A DNA stretch of 64,000 nt from Arthrobacter sp. Soil764 (GTDB taxonomy: Bacteria; Actinomycetota; Actinomycetes; Actinomycetales; Micrococcaceae). The notes beneath the pieces are model-generated. The model did not search any database, was not told the DNA's origin, and worked only from the letters and a program-made list of their open reading frames with translations. The stretch spans positions 51,708 to 115,707 of the forward strand of contig NZ_LMSI01000005.1 in assembly GCF_001428075.1 (NCBI RefSeq). The letters run 5' to 3'. This document shows, piece by piece, positions 24,550-33,489 of the stretch. The stretch's first letter is position 1, and each line of letters begins with the position of its first letter. A program made the position numbers and the translations under genes.

Positions 24550-24999
24550 CTATGCGTGCGCGTGCAGCCGCGGCAGGGCCTCCACCAGCGGCGCGAGTTC
24601 GGGGATTCCCATCGCCTCGTCCAGCGCGCGCTCCAGCGTTGCGTCGTGGACAGGCCGTGCGTCCGCCAGCAGCGTGCTTCCGCTGGGCGTGAGCTCGGTG
24701 TAGATGCCCCGGCGGTCGTCGTCGCACAGGATCCTGGTCAGGAGGCCGCGGTCCTCGAGCCGATTCACCAGCCGCGTTGTGGCGCTGGGGCTTAGCGCCG
24801 TGGCGCGGGCCAGCTGCTGCATCCGCATGTGCCACCCGTCCTGGCGGCTGAGGGCATCCAGCACCGTGTACTCCACCACGGAAAGCTTCGACTTTGCCTG
24901 GAGGGAGCGTTCCAGTTCGTTTTCGATCAGCCCGTGCAGGGCCGCCAGGGTGCGCCAGCCCTGGGCGCGGACCTCGACGGCGTCGTCCTTGATGCCCAT
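24550..24999 (-). CDS. MarR-family transcriptional regulator
   Basis: 149 residues from ATG 24999, 7 nt after AAGGAG. Winged helix with MQQLARATALSPSATTRLVNRLEDRGLLTR as recognition region and the wing DDDRRGIYTELTPSG. Divergent from an MFS efflux pump, the normal arrangement for a drug-responsive repressor. The intergenic region holds nested inverted repeats (25054-25115) as likely operators. Confidence 0.9.
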   Translation of the reverse strand: MGIKDDAVEVRAQGWRTLAALHGLIENELERSLQAKSKLSVVEYTVLDALSRQDGWHMRMQQLARATALSPSATTRLVNRLEDRGLLTRILCDDDRRGIYTELTPSGSTLLADARPVHDATLERALDEAMGIPELAPLVEALPRLHAHA

Positions 25000-25053
25000 G
25001 GTTTGCTCCTTACGGAATGGCCCGGCAGGAGGGCCATCAGTAGCTGTGGTCAG

Positions 25054-25115
25054 AGATAGTTGCTTGCGCGGCATATTTGCATGTGCAACAATAAATAACG
25101 CGCCTGCAACTATCT
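25054..25115. promoter_or_regulatory. Divergent MarR operator region
   Basis: AGATAGTTGC (25054-25063) and GCAACTATCT (25106-25115) are inverted copies, and between them TTGCA-TG-TGCAA (25077-25088) is a perfect palindrome. The GTTGC/GCAAC core recurs at the other MarR gene (39309-39325). Confidence 0.65.
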
Positions 25116-25170
25116 TAGGCGCCTTCCCCGAGGGGGAACAACCACACGTACAGCTCAAAGGAGCATTCGC

Positions 25171-26376
25171 ATGCCTGTTGGCCTGATTGCACTCGCCCTT
25201 GGCGGGTTTGGCATAGGACTCACCGAATTCGTCATCGCGGGCCTCCTGCCGCAGGTGGCCGCCGACTTTGGCGTCACCGAAGCGGAGGCAGGCTGGTTCA
25301 TTTCCGGCTACGCGCTCTCAGTGGTGGTGGGCGCGTTGGGCCTCACCGCCGCCGTGACGCGCTTCCAGCGCAAGCCCGTCCTGGCCGCCCTGCTGGTCCT
25401 CTTCATTGCCGGAAACCTGCTTTCCGCCACGGCGGACGGCTACTGGCCCATGATGCTGGGCCGCGTTGTTGCCGCCCTCTCGCACGGCGCCTTCTTCGGA
25501 ATCGGAGCCGTGGTGGCTGCCGGCATGGTCCCGCCGAGCAAGAAGGCAGGAGCCATCGCACTCATGTTCACCGGGCTGACCGCAGCCAACGTCCTGGGCG
25601 TGCCGTTCGGGACGCTGCTGGGCCAGGCCGCCGGCTGGCGTGCCACCTTCTGGGCCATCACGGTCATTGGGGTGGCCGCGCTCGCCGGGATCCTGGCGCT
25701 GGTCCCCAGGTCAGCCGGTGCAACGGAAGAAAAGGCCAGCCTCCGCTCCGAGCTTCGCGCCTTCCGCTCCAGCCAGGTGTGGTTTTCCATCGTGGTGACC
25801 ATCCTGGGCTTCGGCGGCATGTTCGGCGCGTTCACCTACATCGCGTACACCCTCACCGAAGTCTCCGGGTTCGCGGCGTCCACCGTGCCGTGGCTGCTCA
25901 TCGTCTTCGGTGCGGGCCTCTTCGCCGGCAACGCCCTGGGAGGTAAGGCTGCAGACCGCAACGTGGACCGGACGCTCCTGGTGGTGCTCGCCGCGCTTGC
26001 CGTGGTCCTGGTGGCGTTCGCCCTGACAGCCGCCAACCCCGTCCTGACAGTCATGTCCCTGGTCCTGATGGGAGGCTTCGGCTTCGCCACCGTGCCGGGC
26101 CTGCAGATGCGGGTGATGAAGTACGCCTCCGGGGCTCCCACCCTGGCCTCCGGCGCCAACATCGGTGCCTTCAACGTGGGCAACGCCCTGGGCGCCTGGC
26201 TGGGCGGGGTCACCATTACCGCCGGGCTCGGCTACACCTCACCCATCTGGGCCGGCGCGGTCACCACCCTTGCAGGCCTGGCGGTTATGGCGTTTGCCGC
26301 CGCAGGCGCCAGGCGGAAGGAGCAGCGCCGGGAGGGCCAGGCGCCAGTGGCCGTGGAGGAGTTGGCCAGCCGCTAA
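25171..26376 (+). CDS. MFS drug/metabolite efflux transporter (DHA1, AraJ/Cmx-like)
   Basis: 401 residues, 12 predicted membrane segments. GLTEFVIAGLLPQVAADFGVT in segment 1 and RVVAALSHGAFFGIGAVVAA in segment 4-5 are typical of the DHA1 arabinose-efflux/chloramphenicol-resistance subgroup. AAAGGAG precedes the ATG. The MarR gene upstream on the other strand probably controls it. Convergent with the LacI gene, overlapping it by 4 bp. Confidence 0.88.
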   Translation: MPVGLIALALGGFGIGLTEFVIAGLLPQVAADFGVTEAEAGWFISGYALSVVVGALGLTAAVTRFQRKPVLAALLVLFIAGNLLSATADGYWPMMLGRVVAALSHGAFFGIGAVVAAGMVPPSKKAGAIALMFTGLTAANVLGVPFGTLLGQAAGWRATFWAITVIGVAALAGILALVPRSAGATEEKASLRSELRAFRSSQVWFSIVVTILGFGGMFGAFTYIAYTLTEVSGFAASTVPWLLIVFGAGLFAGNALGGKAADRNVDRTLLVVLAALAVVLVAFALTAANPVLTVMSLVLMGGFGFATVPGLQMRVMKYASGAPTLASGANIGAFNVGNALGAWLGGVTITAGLGYTSPIWAGAVTTLAGLAVMAFAAAGARRKEQRREGQAPVAVEELASR

Positions 26377-27386
26377 GCCGCGGGGTCGGAGGAGCGGCGC
26401 ACCATCAGTGCGGGTTCGAGTTTCCGGGTGGTGGCCGGTCCTGCCGTACCCGCAATCCGGTCCAGCATGGCCTGGGCCCCCAGCCGGCCCAGCTGGCCGG
26501 CGTGCTGGTCAATGGACGTCAGGCCGATGAGGGGAGAGGCCCCCACTTCGATGTTGTCGCAACCGACGATCGCCACGTCGCCCGGGACGGACAGTCCGCG
26601 CGACGCCAGGGCCTCCATGATGCCGATGGCAGTGAGGTCGTTGTGCGCAAAGACTGCCGTGGGGAGGGTGCCGCCGGAGTCCAGGAACTGCTCCATCACG
26701 GCCCGGCCGCCGCGTTCGGTCATGTCGCTGTGGACCAGCTGGGGCTCCAGGCCGAACTGCCGCATGGCGTGCAGGTAGCCTTCCCGCCTGGCGGTGTAGG
26801 GGAGCCAGTCGGAGATGTCCACGTGTGCGATTCGCCAGTGCCCCAGTCCATACAGGTGCTCCACGGCAAGTGCCCCGGAACGGAAGTCGTCCGTCAAAAC
26901 GGAATCCACGCCGTCGACCTCCATCTCCCGGGTGATGACGACGGCGGGTGTCCCGCGCAGCGCGCCGGCCAGCTCCGCCGAGGTGCCGGTATAGCCGGCC
27001 AGCAGGACCCCGTCCACGCGCAGGTCCACGAAGGACCGGACAGCCTCCAGCTCGGTCGCCGGGTCAGCGGAGCCGACGGCGACCATCACCTGGTTGCCGC
27101 TTCCCGCCAGGCCCTCGGTGATGCCGTCATAGATATCGGCGAAGACAGAGTTGTGCAGGTCGAGGAAGAGGACTCCGATGGTGTTGGTGCGGTGGCTGGC
27201 CAACCGGCTGGCCAGCCTGTTGGGGGAGTAGCCCAACGCGGCGGCAGCTTCCAGGACGGCCGCCCGCTTGGCGGGGGATACGTTGGGGGAATCGCGCATC
27301 ACCAGTGACACCAGGGCGCGGCTTACTCCGGCGTCCCGTGCCACGTCCTCCATGGTCACGGACCGCGCGGCGGATGGCTGTTTCAC
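26373..27386 (-). CDS. LacI-family transcriptional regulator
   Basis: 337 residues. N-terminal helix-turn-helix VTMEDVARDAGVSRALVSLVM (10-30) with hinge helix SPNRLASRLASH, then a periplasmic-binding-protein-like sensor domain (about 65-330). Last gene of the leftward set GntR-iolB-lacI (43 bp after iolB). The divergent sugar porter at 29377 carries a classic LacI palindrome, TTAGAGCGCTCTAA, the probable target. Effector is likely inositol or a derivative, inferred from position. Confidence 0.9.
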   Translation of the reverse strand: MKQPSAARSVTMEDVARDAGVSRALVSLVMRDSPNVSPAKRAAVLEAAAALGYSPNRLASRLASHRTNTIGVLFLDLHNSVFADIYDGITEGLAGSGNQVMVAVGSADPATELEAVRSFVDLRVDGVLLAGYTGTSAELAGALRGTPAVVITREMEVDGVDSVLTDDFRSGALAVEHLYGLGHWRIAHVDISDWLPYTARREGYLHAMRQFGLEPQLVHSDMTERGGRAVMEQFLDSGGTLPTAVFAHNDLTAIGIMEALASRGLSVPGDVAIVGCDNIEVGASPLIGLTSIDQHAGQLGRLGAQAMLDRIAGTAGPATTRKLEPALMVRRSSDPAA

Positions 27387-27429
27387 AAGACCCCACTATG
27401 CCAGTCGGCCGTCAACTGCCCAGGGTTCC

Positions 27430-28323
27430 TTATGAGGCGAACGGCAGCCGCGGGTCGATGTCCTGGCTGTCCCACGTTTGCCGCACCCAGCCGTGGTGCG
27501 GGTCGTCGCTGATCAGCCACTCCCGCACGGGGCCGGGGCCGGCCATGACGTTCAGGTAGTACATGTCATAGCCCGGGGCGGCCATGGCGGGACCGTGCCA
27601 GCCGTAAGGAACGAGGACGACGTCCCCGGTGCGGACTTCCGCCGAAACATCGATGGGGCGCTCGTCCGAGGCGTAGACGCGCTGGTAGCCGATGGCATCG
27701 GCGTCGGAGGGCGCCCCTGATCCTGCGGTCACCTGTGTCTCGAAGTAGTAGATCTCCTCCAGGGAGGTCTCGCCGTCCTTCTCCTCATCATGCTTGTGCG
27801 GAGGGTATGAGGACCAGTTCCCGGCAGGAGTGAGGACCTCGCAGACGATGAACCGGTCCGCCTCGAGTGCTGCCGGCGTGCCGAAGTTGTGGACCTGGCG
27901 TGAGCAGTTGCCGGCTCCGCGCAGCTCCACGGGGGTTTCGGCAGCAGATACCAGCCGGGTGGGATAGGACGCCTTCGCCGGTGCCGTGGCAACGGCAACG
28001 CGGCCGCCGTCGGCCGAGCTGATGCTGACGGCACGGCCGGTGCCGGAGTAGAGCACGTCGGTGGGTCCGGAGAAGACGGAGGGGCGGCCGTTCAGCGGGT
28101 ACTCCGTGCCGTCAACGGTGACGGTGAAGGACCCGCTGAGGGGCACCACGATCCGTTCCTCGTCCGCGGCGGGGACTTCGACGGCGGCGCCGGCCGGCAC
28201 TGTGGCCACCTTCAGTCCGGTGTGCGCCCACCCGTCCACGGTGAGGGAGGAGTCGGAGGTTCCGATCGAGACGTCCCATTTGCCGTCGGCGGCAGTGCCC
28301 AGGGGATAGACCCAGTTGGTCAT
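27430..28323 (-). CDS. iolB: 5-deoxy-glucuronate isomerase
   Basis: 297 residues, two cupin-like domains (KduI/IolB family). Metal site in the second: PPHKHDE, E in SLEEIYYFE and H in VPYGWHGPAMA. Converts 5-deoxy-glucuronate to 5-dehydro-2-deoxygluconate, linking IolD to IolC. It lies away from the main iol operon, 17 bp after the GntR gene, and completes the pathway. Confidence 0.95.
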   Translation of the reverse strand: MTNWVYPLGTAADGKWDVSIGTSDSSLTVDGWAHTGLKVATVPAGAAVEVPAADEERIVVPLSGSFTVTVDGTEYPLNGRPSVFSGPTDVLYSGTGRAVSISSADGGRVAVATAPAKASYPTRLVSAAETPVELRGAGNCSRQVHNFGTPAALEADRFIVCEVLTPAGNWSSYPPHKHDEEKDGETSLEEIYYFETQVTAGSGAPSDADAIGYQRVYASDERPIDVSAEVRTGDVVLVPYGWHGPAMAAPGYDMYYLNVMAGPGPVREWLISDDPHHGWVRQTWDSQDIDPRLPFAS

Positions 28324-28340
28324 GGAGTTGGCTCCTTGGA

Positions 28341-29081
28341 TTATCGCTGTACGAGTGTCATTTCAACGCTGTAGGAATCGGCGCGGTACACATGGTGGCC
28401 CGTTTCAACGCGCCGACCGGTATCGTCCACTGCGGTGCGTTCCATGGTGACCAGCGCCGATCCCGCCGGGGTGTCCAGCATGGAGGCCTGGTAGTCATTG
28501 GCGGTCATGGCGCCGATGCGCTGCGTGGCCAGCCGGAAGTTCACCCCGCCGCGGCGGAGGATCGAGTACAGGCCCTCGGCACCCAGCATTGCCTCGTCCA
28601 TTTCGGCGATGTCGTCGCGCACCCAGTTCTCCATGAGGGCCAGCGGTTTGCCGCCCACTTTCCGCAGCCGGGTGAAGTGGTACACCTTGGAGCCCGCGGG
28701 AAGCTGCAGCGTGGCCAGCGTAGGGTCGTCCGCCTCCAGGTGCGAGAAGCTCAGCACTTCGGTGGTGGGCTTCTTTCCGTTGTTGGTGAGGTCGTCGTAG
28801 AGGCTGGACAACTCGAGTGGCCGGCGAACCTGGCTGGAGACCACCTGCGTTCCCACTCCCCGTTTGCGCACCAGCAGGCCGGAGCGGACCAGCTCATCCA
28901 TGGCCTTGCGCATGGTGGGCCGTGAAAGGTTCAGCTGGGCGGCAAGATCGATTTCATTGTCCAGCCGGCTGCCGGGTTCCAGTACGCCGCTGTAGATCGC
29001 AGCCTCGATGCCCTGGACCACCTGGTGGTACAAGGGCACGGGGGAGGAGCGGTCGATGCTGAGTCCCAGGTTGTTCGCCAC
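28341..29081 (-). CDS. iolR: GntR regulator with UTRA domain, candidate inositol repressor
   Basis: 246 residues from GTG 29081, 6 nt after GAGGGAA; an upstream ATG at 29117 has no good ribosome site. HutC-type GntR: winged helix at about 14-80 (NLSRPTMRKAMDELVRSGLL), UTRA sensor at about 95-240. Directly precedes iolB. Its upstream region holds TATGTC-N4-CAAGC on the minus strand (29163-29177), resembling the sites at iolC and the tautomerase, so it may regulate itself and the iol operon. The symbol is given by context only. Confidence 0.78.
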   Translation of the reverse strand: MANNLGLSIDRSSPVPLYHQVVQGIEAAIYSGVLEPGSRLDNEIDLAAQLNLSRPTMRKAMDELVRSGLLVRKRGVGTQVVSSQVRRPLELSSLYDDLTNNGKKPTTEVLSFSHLEADDPTLATLQLPAGSKVYHFTRLRKVGGKPLALMENWVRDDIAEMDEAMLGAEGLYSILRRGGVNFRLATQRIGAMTANDYQASMLDTPAGSALVTMERTAVDDTGRRVETGHHVYRADSYSVEMTLVQR

Positions 29082-29162
29082 GGTGCGTTCCCTCGTCTTC
29101 GGTGTCTGCGCCTCCATCCGATCCGGACAGCCGCGCCTTCGGCAGTATGCCGCTATATGTTC

Positions 29163-29177
29163 GCTTGATAGGACATA
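29163..29177 (-). promoter_or_regulatory. Candidate IolR autoregulatory site
   Basis: Minus-strand TATGTCCTATCAAGC shares TATGTC....CAA.C with the iolC and tautomerase sites (TATGTCAGTACAAAC). About 80 bp upstream of the GntR start. Confidence 0.5.
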
Positions 29178-29284
29178 GTTTCTTCCTCGATCGTAGCAGG
29201 CGGCCACCGGGGGTCAAGAGTGCGGCCGTGCTGCGAGGGGCGAAGCGTGCGGCAAAACAATTGTGCTGACATTAAGACTTTCTA

Positions 29285-29312
29285 TTGACGCTGAGGATTA
29301 GAGCGCTCTAAA
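29285..29312 (+). promoter_or_regulatory. Promoter and LacI operator of the second sugar porter
   Basis: -35 TTGACG (29285-29290). The perfect 14-bp palindrome TTAGAGCGCTCTAA (29298-29311) covers the spacer and -10 region, a repressing position for the LacI-family protein encoded nearby. Confidence 0.75.
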
Positions 29313-29376
29313 GTCAGTGGCACGCATCACATTCCTGACCGGCCTTCCGGTCCCCGAGAGAATCTGAGAGGCAACA

Positions 29377-30795
29377 ATGCTGTTGCAGAAACAAACCATG
29401 GGCGCACCCGGCACCCAGCGCCGCGGCTACTTGGCCCGGCTCACCGTCATCTCCACCCTGGGCGGCCTGCTCTTCGGGTACGACACCGGCGTCATCTCCG
29501 GCGCCCTGCTGTACATGAACGACTCCCTCAACATGAGCGCCGTGGAGGAAGCCACTGTGGTGAGCGCACTGCTGTTCCCGGGTGCCGCCGTCGGCGCCCT
29601 CACCGGCGGCCGCATGGCAGACAAACTGGGCCGCCGCGGCTCCCTGTTGGTCTGCGCACTGCTGTTCCTGCTCGGCGCCATCGGTTGCGCCATCGCTCCC
29701 AACGTGACCTTCATGATCGCCGCCCGCATCGTACTGGGGCTGGGCGTCGGTGCCGCCGCCGTGACCTGCCCGCTGTACCTGGCCGAAATGGCGCCGGCCC
29801 ACCTGCGTGGCCGCATGGTGACCATCAATGAACTCATGATCGTGACCGGCCAGATGCTCGCCTTCGCCATCAACGCCCTCCTGGACGCCCTGATCCACGA
29901 CAACGAGGTCTGGCGCACCATGCTGGGCATCGCCTCGATCCCCGCCCTTGCACTGCTGGCCGGCATGCTGATGCTGCCCGAATCGCCGCGCTGGTACGCC
30001 ATCCGCGGCCGCCTGGAGGACAGCCGCCGGGTCCTGAACCTCAGCCGCAGCCCGCAGGAAGCTGCCGCGGAATTCGAGGAGATTGCCCGGGCTGCGCGCA
30101 CCGCCAAGGAAGAACGCGGCCACGCGCTAAGGGACTTGAAGAACAACCCCTGGATGCGCCGGCTGCTGTGGATCGGCATTGGCCTGGCCACCGTCCAGCA
30201 GGCCACCGGCATCAACACCGTGAACTACTACGCCCCCACCATCCTGGAAAAGAGCGGGCTGGGCGTCAGCGCCTCGCTCGTGGCCACCATCGGTGTCGGC
30301 GTCACCTCCGTGCTGATGACCATCCTGGGCATCTGGCTGCTGGGCTTCGTGGGCCGCCGCAGGATGCTGGTGATCGGCTTCTCCGGCGTGGTTGCTTCCC
30401 AGGCCCTGCTGGCCATCGTCTTCCTCCTGCCGCAGTCGGACCTGGCCAGCTACACCATCCTGGCCGCCATGATGCTCTTCGTCGCCTTCGTCCAGTGCTT
30501 CATCGGCACGTGCGTCTGGCTCCTGCTCTCGGAAATGTTCCCGCTGGCCATCCGCGGCTTTGCGATGGGAATCGCGGTCTTCGCCCTGTGGACCGTGAAC
30601 GCCGCCATCTCGTTCCTCTTCCCCATCGTGGTCAACGCCCTGGGCTCCACCGGCACCTTCGGCCTGTTTGTCCTGGTCAACGTCGCATCCCTGGCGTTCG
30701 TCATCAAGTTCGTTCCGGAAACCAAGGGCCACTCACTCGAGGACCTGGAAGCGCACTTCCGGGACGGCGCCGTGCCTGCCAGGCTCCCTGCCTAG
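29377..30795 (+). CDS. Sugar porter MFS transporter, probable second inositol permease
   Basis: 472 residues, 12 membrane segments, same signatures as the porter at 22985: GGLLFGYDTGVISGAL, RMADKLGRRG, PESPRWY, QQATGINTVNYY, PETKGHSLEDLE. GAGAGG lies 5 nt before ATG 29377. It is divergent from the GntR-iolB-lacI unit, and its promoter carries the LacI-type palindrome, so it can be induced separately from the iolT in the main operon. Confidence 0.9.
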   Translation: MLLQKQTMGAPGTQRRGYLARLTVISTLGGLLFGYDTGVISGALLYMNDSLNMSAVEEATVVSALLFPGAAVGALTGGRMADKLGRRGSLLVCALLFLLGAIGCAIAPNVTFMIAARIVLGLGVGAAAVTCPLYLAEMAPAHLRGRMVTINELMIVTGQMLAFAINALLDALIHDNEVWRTMLGIASIPALALLAGMLMLPESPRWYAIRGRLEDSRRVLNLSRSPQEAAAEFEEIARAARTAKEERGHALRDLKNNPWMRRLLWIGIGLATVQQATGINTVNYYAPTILEKSGLGVSASLVATIGVGVTSVLMTILGIWLLGFVGRRRMLVIGFSGVVASQALLAIVFLLPQSDLASYTILAAMMLFVAFVQCFIGTCVWLLLSEMFPLAIRGFAMGIAVFALWTVNAAISFLFPIVVNALGSTGTFGLFVLVNVASLAFVIKFVPETKGHSLEDLEAHFRDGAVPARLPA

Positions 30796-30846
30796 GCGGG
30801 CAGCGCTTCCCAGCAGCCGTTGACCACCGCGGGGCCGGACCCGGCA

Positions 30847-30868
30847 CTTTTCCGTCATTGACGAAAAG
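30847..30868 (+). terminator. Hairpin after the second sugar porter
   Basis: CTTTTC-(C)-GTC, loop ATT, GAC-GAAAAG: a 9-bp stem with one bulged base. Confidence 0.45.
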
Positions 30869-30903
30869 GGCAGGGGTCGGTCCCGCGTTTGCGTCCGGTG
30901 GCC

Positions 30904-30915
30904 TAGGCTGGCTCC
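30904..30915 (+). promoter_or_regulatory. Leaderless-type -10 box for a mini-ORF ahead of the LOG gene
   Basis: TAGGCT (30904-30909) followed by 6 nt and ATG 30916, the geometry of a leaderless actinobacterial start. Confidence 0.45.
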
Positions 30916-30945
30916 ATGATGTGGACTGTGGGGCAGCAGCGGTGA
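30916..30945 (+). CDS. Nine-codon leaderless mini-ORF coupled to the LOG gene
   Basis: ATG 30916 to TGA 30943-30945 encodes MMWTVGQQR. Its stop overlaps the GTG start of the next gene (30942-30944) as GTGA. No ribosome site is seen, but a TANNNT -10 box ends 6 nt upstream. It would deliver ribosomes to the GTG, which has only a weak site of its own. Could be chance; no homolog is recognised. Confidence 0.4.
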   Translation: MMWTVGQQR

Positions 30946-32075
30946 ATTACGCCGGAAGCCTTGGTCCCCGTCCCCGCACCCTCGAAGTCCAGGACCTGGC
31001 CAGCTTTGACCGCCTGGTGGCCGGCGGTGCGGTCAACCTGCATGGCTGGCATGCGCAGTCCCTGGACTTGCGGGGCCGGTCTGCAGCGCTGAAAAGCGTC
31101 AGCGTCGAAGGCGCCATGTTCCTGGGCTGCCTCTTTGACGACGGCATGGAAGCCAACCTGCGCAGCCGCGGTGCCCTGATCTTTCCACGGCTTGATGGCG
31201 TCCCCTTCGACCCTTACCGGGCCTCGCTGTATTCACCGGCCGAGCTGTATTCCGGACTTGCAAAGTCACCGTACGAGGAACTGCCGGATGCCCGCATCTA
31301 CCACTGGAGCATCCAGCCGGGGCAGCGGCACCGCGTGGACGCCACCCTGGCCTCTGCCCTGCACGACCATGCGATCGGCGACGCGCTGGAGGAATTGACG
31401 CGGTCAGCGGCGTGGACCCGCCGGTCCATCGTCGGCGTGATGGGCGGCCATGCGGCGCCGCGGGGAAGCCGGGAGTTTGCGGACGCGGCGCGGCTCGGGA
31501 AGCTGCTGGCCCTTGAGGGCTATTCGGTGGCCACCGGCGGCGGACCCGGCGCCATGGAGGCGGCAAACCTGGGTGCCTACCTGTGCCAGGCGTCCGACGC
31601 CGACCTGCAGGCAGCGCTTGCCACCCTCGCCGCGGTCCCGGGGTTCCGGCCGTCCGTGTCGGCATGGGCACGCGCGGCGGCTGCCGTCGTCGAACGCCAT
31701 CCGGACGGGACGCCGTCGCTGGGGATCCCCACCTGGTTCTACGGGCACGAGCCGCCCAACTACTTCGCCACGCACATCGCCAAATACTTCGCCAACGCCA
31801 TCCGCGAAGCCATCCTGCTGGAACTGTGCCACGGCGGAATCGTCTTCCTCCCGGGAGCCGCCGGCACCGTCCAGGAGATCTTCCAGGACGCCTGCGAGAA
31901 CTACTACGGCGCCCGCGAAAAGGTGGCCCCCATGGTGTTGGTGGGTCGGCGCCACTGGGAGCAGGAGTACCCGGCGTGGCCCATGCTGCGCAGCCTTGCC
32001 GCGGGCCGGCCCATGGCGGACTACATCTTCCTGGTGGACACGGTGGACCAGGCCGTGGAAGTCCTCCGGGGCTGA
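30942..32075 (+). CDS. LOG-family Rossmann-fold protein (lysine-decarboxylase-like)
   Basis: 377 residues from GTG 30942; GTG 30921 is an in-frame alternative. The C-terminal part has the LOG/YgdH-type nucleotide fold: GVMGGHAAPRG, SVATGGGPGAMEAANLGAY (glycine loop) and the PGAAGTVQEIFQ active motif, a variant of PGGxGTxxE with its Glu. Relatives cleave nucleotide 5'-monophosphates to release the base. The first about 165 residues are an extra N-terminal region seen in longer members. Physiological substrate unknown. Confidence 0.78.
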   Translation: MNYAGSLGPRPRTLEVQDLASFDRLVAGGAVNLHGWHAQSLDLRGRSAALKSVSVEGAMFLGCLFDDGMEANLRSRGALIFPRLDGVPFDPYRASLYSPAELYSGLAKSPYEELPDARIYHWSIQPGQRHRVDATLASALHDHAIGDALEELTRSAAWTRRSIVGVMGGHAAPRGSREFADAARLGKLLALEGYSVATGGGPGAMEAANLGAYLCQASDADLQAALATLAAVPGFRPSVSAWARAAAAVVERHPDGTPSLGIPTWFYGHEPPNYFATHIAKYFANAIREAILLELCHGGIVFLPGAAGTVQEIFQDACENYYGAREKVAPMVLVGRRHWEQEYPAWPMLRSLAAGRPMADYIFLVDTVDQAVEVLRG

Positions 32076-32078
32076 GCG

Positions 32079-33224
32079 TTATCCGACTGCAGTGCCGAAG
32101 AGCAGGCCCAGCAGGTACGTGATGGCGGCGGCGCCCAGGCCGATGGCGAGCTGCCGCAGGCCGCGGGTCAGCGGGGAGGTGCCGGAGAGCAGGCCGACTG
32201 CGGCGCCGGTGGCCAGGAGGGCAACACCGACCAGGACCCCTGCCACCACCAGCGCGGCGACCCCGGTCAGGCCGAACAGGAACGGCAGGATGGGCACGAT
32301 GGCGCCGGAGGCGAAGAAGCAGAAGCTGGACAGCGCCGCGCCCCAGGCCGTGCCCACGGCCTCGTGCTGGTCCTCTTCCTCCGGCAGGTCCGGCTGGAGC
32401 GACAGGCTGGGGTCGCAGTCGCAGGACAGCAGCCCCATGCGCTCGGCCACCCGGTGTTCCGCCGCTTCACGGGACATGCCGCGGGCCAGGTACACCAGGA
32501 GGAGTTCGTTGTGCTCAAGGTCCAGCTTGGGTGCTGCCGCCAGGGTGATCTGCGTGGGGCGGGTGGCGGCCAGCAGTTCGCGCTGGGAACGGACGGAGAT
32601 GAATTCGCCGGCGCCCATGGACATGGCACCGGCCAGGAGCCCGGCGATGCCGCTCAGCAGCACCACAGTGCTGGCCACACCGGATGCCGCCATGCCCATC
32701 ACCAGGGAGAGGTTGCTGACCAGGCCGTCGTTCGCGCCGAAGACCGCTGCGCGGAACGTGCCGGCCAAACGGTTGCGGCCGCGGGTGGCCAGGCCCCGGA
32801 CCACTTCCTCATGGATCTGCTCATCGGCAGCCATGGCTGGTGTCGCGTTGGGGTCCTTGGCGTACGGGGAGCGGCCCTCGGCGCGCTGGGCGAGGGCCAG
32901 TACAAACACGGAGCCGAAGTGCCGCGCCAGGAAACCCAGGAAACGGCTTCGCGCGGAGGCCCTCTTTGGCTTGCCCGCGTGATCGCCCAGCAGGCCCAGC
33001 CAGTGGGCCTCGTGCCGGCCTTCAGCCTCCGCCAGGGCCAGGAGGATGGCCCGCTCTTCACCCTCGCGGTTCTGGGCGAGGTCCCGGTAGACCGCGGCTT
33101 CCGCGCGCTCATCGGCCAGGTACTGGCGCCACCTCTTGATGTTCGACGGCGAGGGCTGGCTTTGCGGCGTGTGCGCGGCCTCCGGCGGCGTGGCATGGGA
33201 ATTGGAACGGGCGTGCTGCGACAC
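32079..33224 (-). CDS. Ferritin-like/VIT1 fusion membrane protein (MbfA-type metal transporter)
   Basis: 381 residues from GTG 33224, which has AGGAG at correct spacing; the frame is open further upstream without a good site. N-terminal rubrerythrin-like helical region (about 33-85) with E42 and an ExxH at 68-71 as di-iron ligands. The C-terminal CCC1/VIT1 domain begins at FGANDGLVSNLSLVMG, with about five membrane helices. MbfA proteins of this architecture export iron or Mn and limit peroxide stress. Convergent with the LOG gene, 3 bp apart. Confidence 0.85.
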   Translation of the reverse strand: MSQHARSNSHATPPEAAHTPQSQPSPSNIKRWRQYLADERAEAAVYRDLAQNREGEERAILLALAEAEGRHEAHWLGLLGDHAGKPKRASARSRFLGFLARHFGSVFVLALAQRAEGRSPYAKDPNATPAMAADEQIHEEVVRGLATRGRNRLAGTFRAAVFGANDGLVSNLSLVMGMAASGVASTVVLLSGIAGLLAGAMSMGAGEFISVRSQRELLAATRPTQITLAAAPKLDLEHNELLLVYLARGMSREAAEHRVAERMGLLSCDCDPSLSLQPDLPEEEDQHEAVGTAWGAALSSFCFFASGAIVPILPFLFGLTGVAALVVAGVLVGVALLATGAAVGLLSGTSPLTRGLRQLAIGLGAAAITYLLGLLFGTAVG

Positions 33225-33489
33225 TGGTAACTCCTGGGCTGGAAAGGGCATGTTTTCGCGCCTTTGCCCTGCCAGCGTACTGCGAAATTCCGCGGTTTTT
33301 TGGCTGGCAAACCTCGCTGGGAAGTTTCGGTTCGCCGTAAAACTTCGGCTTTTGCCGCCGCCGTTCACTGTCCTTGCAGGTGCCGCCGCGTCTATTGACC
33401 CGTCCGCCCGGCTGGTGCTGTGATGAAGGTGTGGCGCAGCCTGCGCCCTACCTGAAAGAGCACGTCAGGCGAACAACGGAGGTTGAATC
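33225..33489. other. 265-bp divergent intergenic region
   Basis: Separates the MbfA-like gene (leftward) from the small acidic protein gene (rightward). It has short AT-richer stretches (around 33290-33350) that could hold the two promoters. No clear operator palindrome, RNA gene or repeat was seen. Confidence 0.5.
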
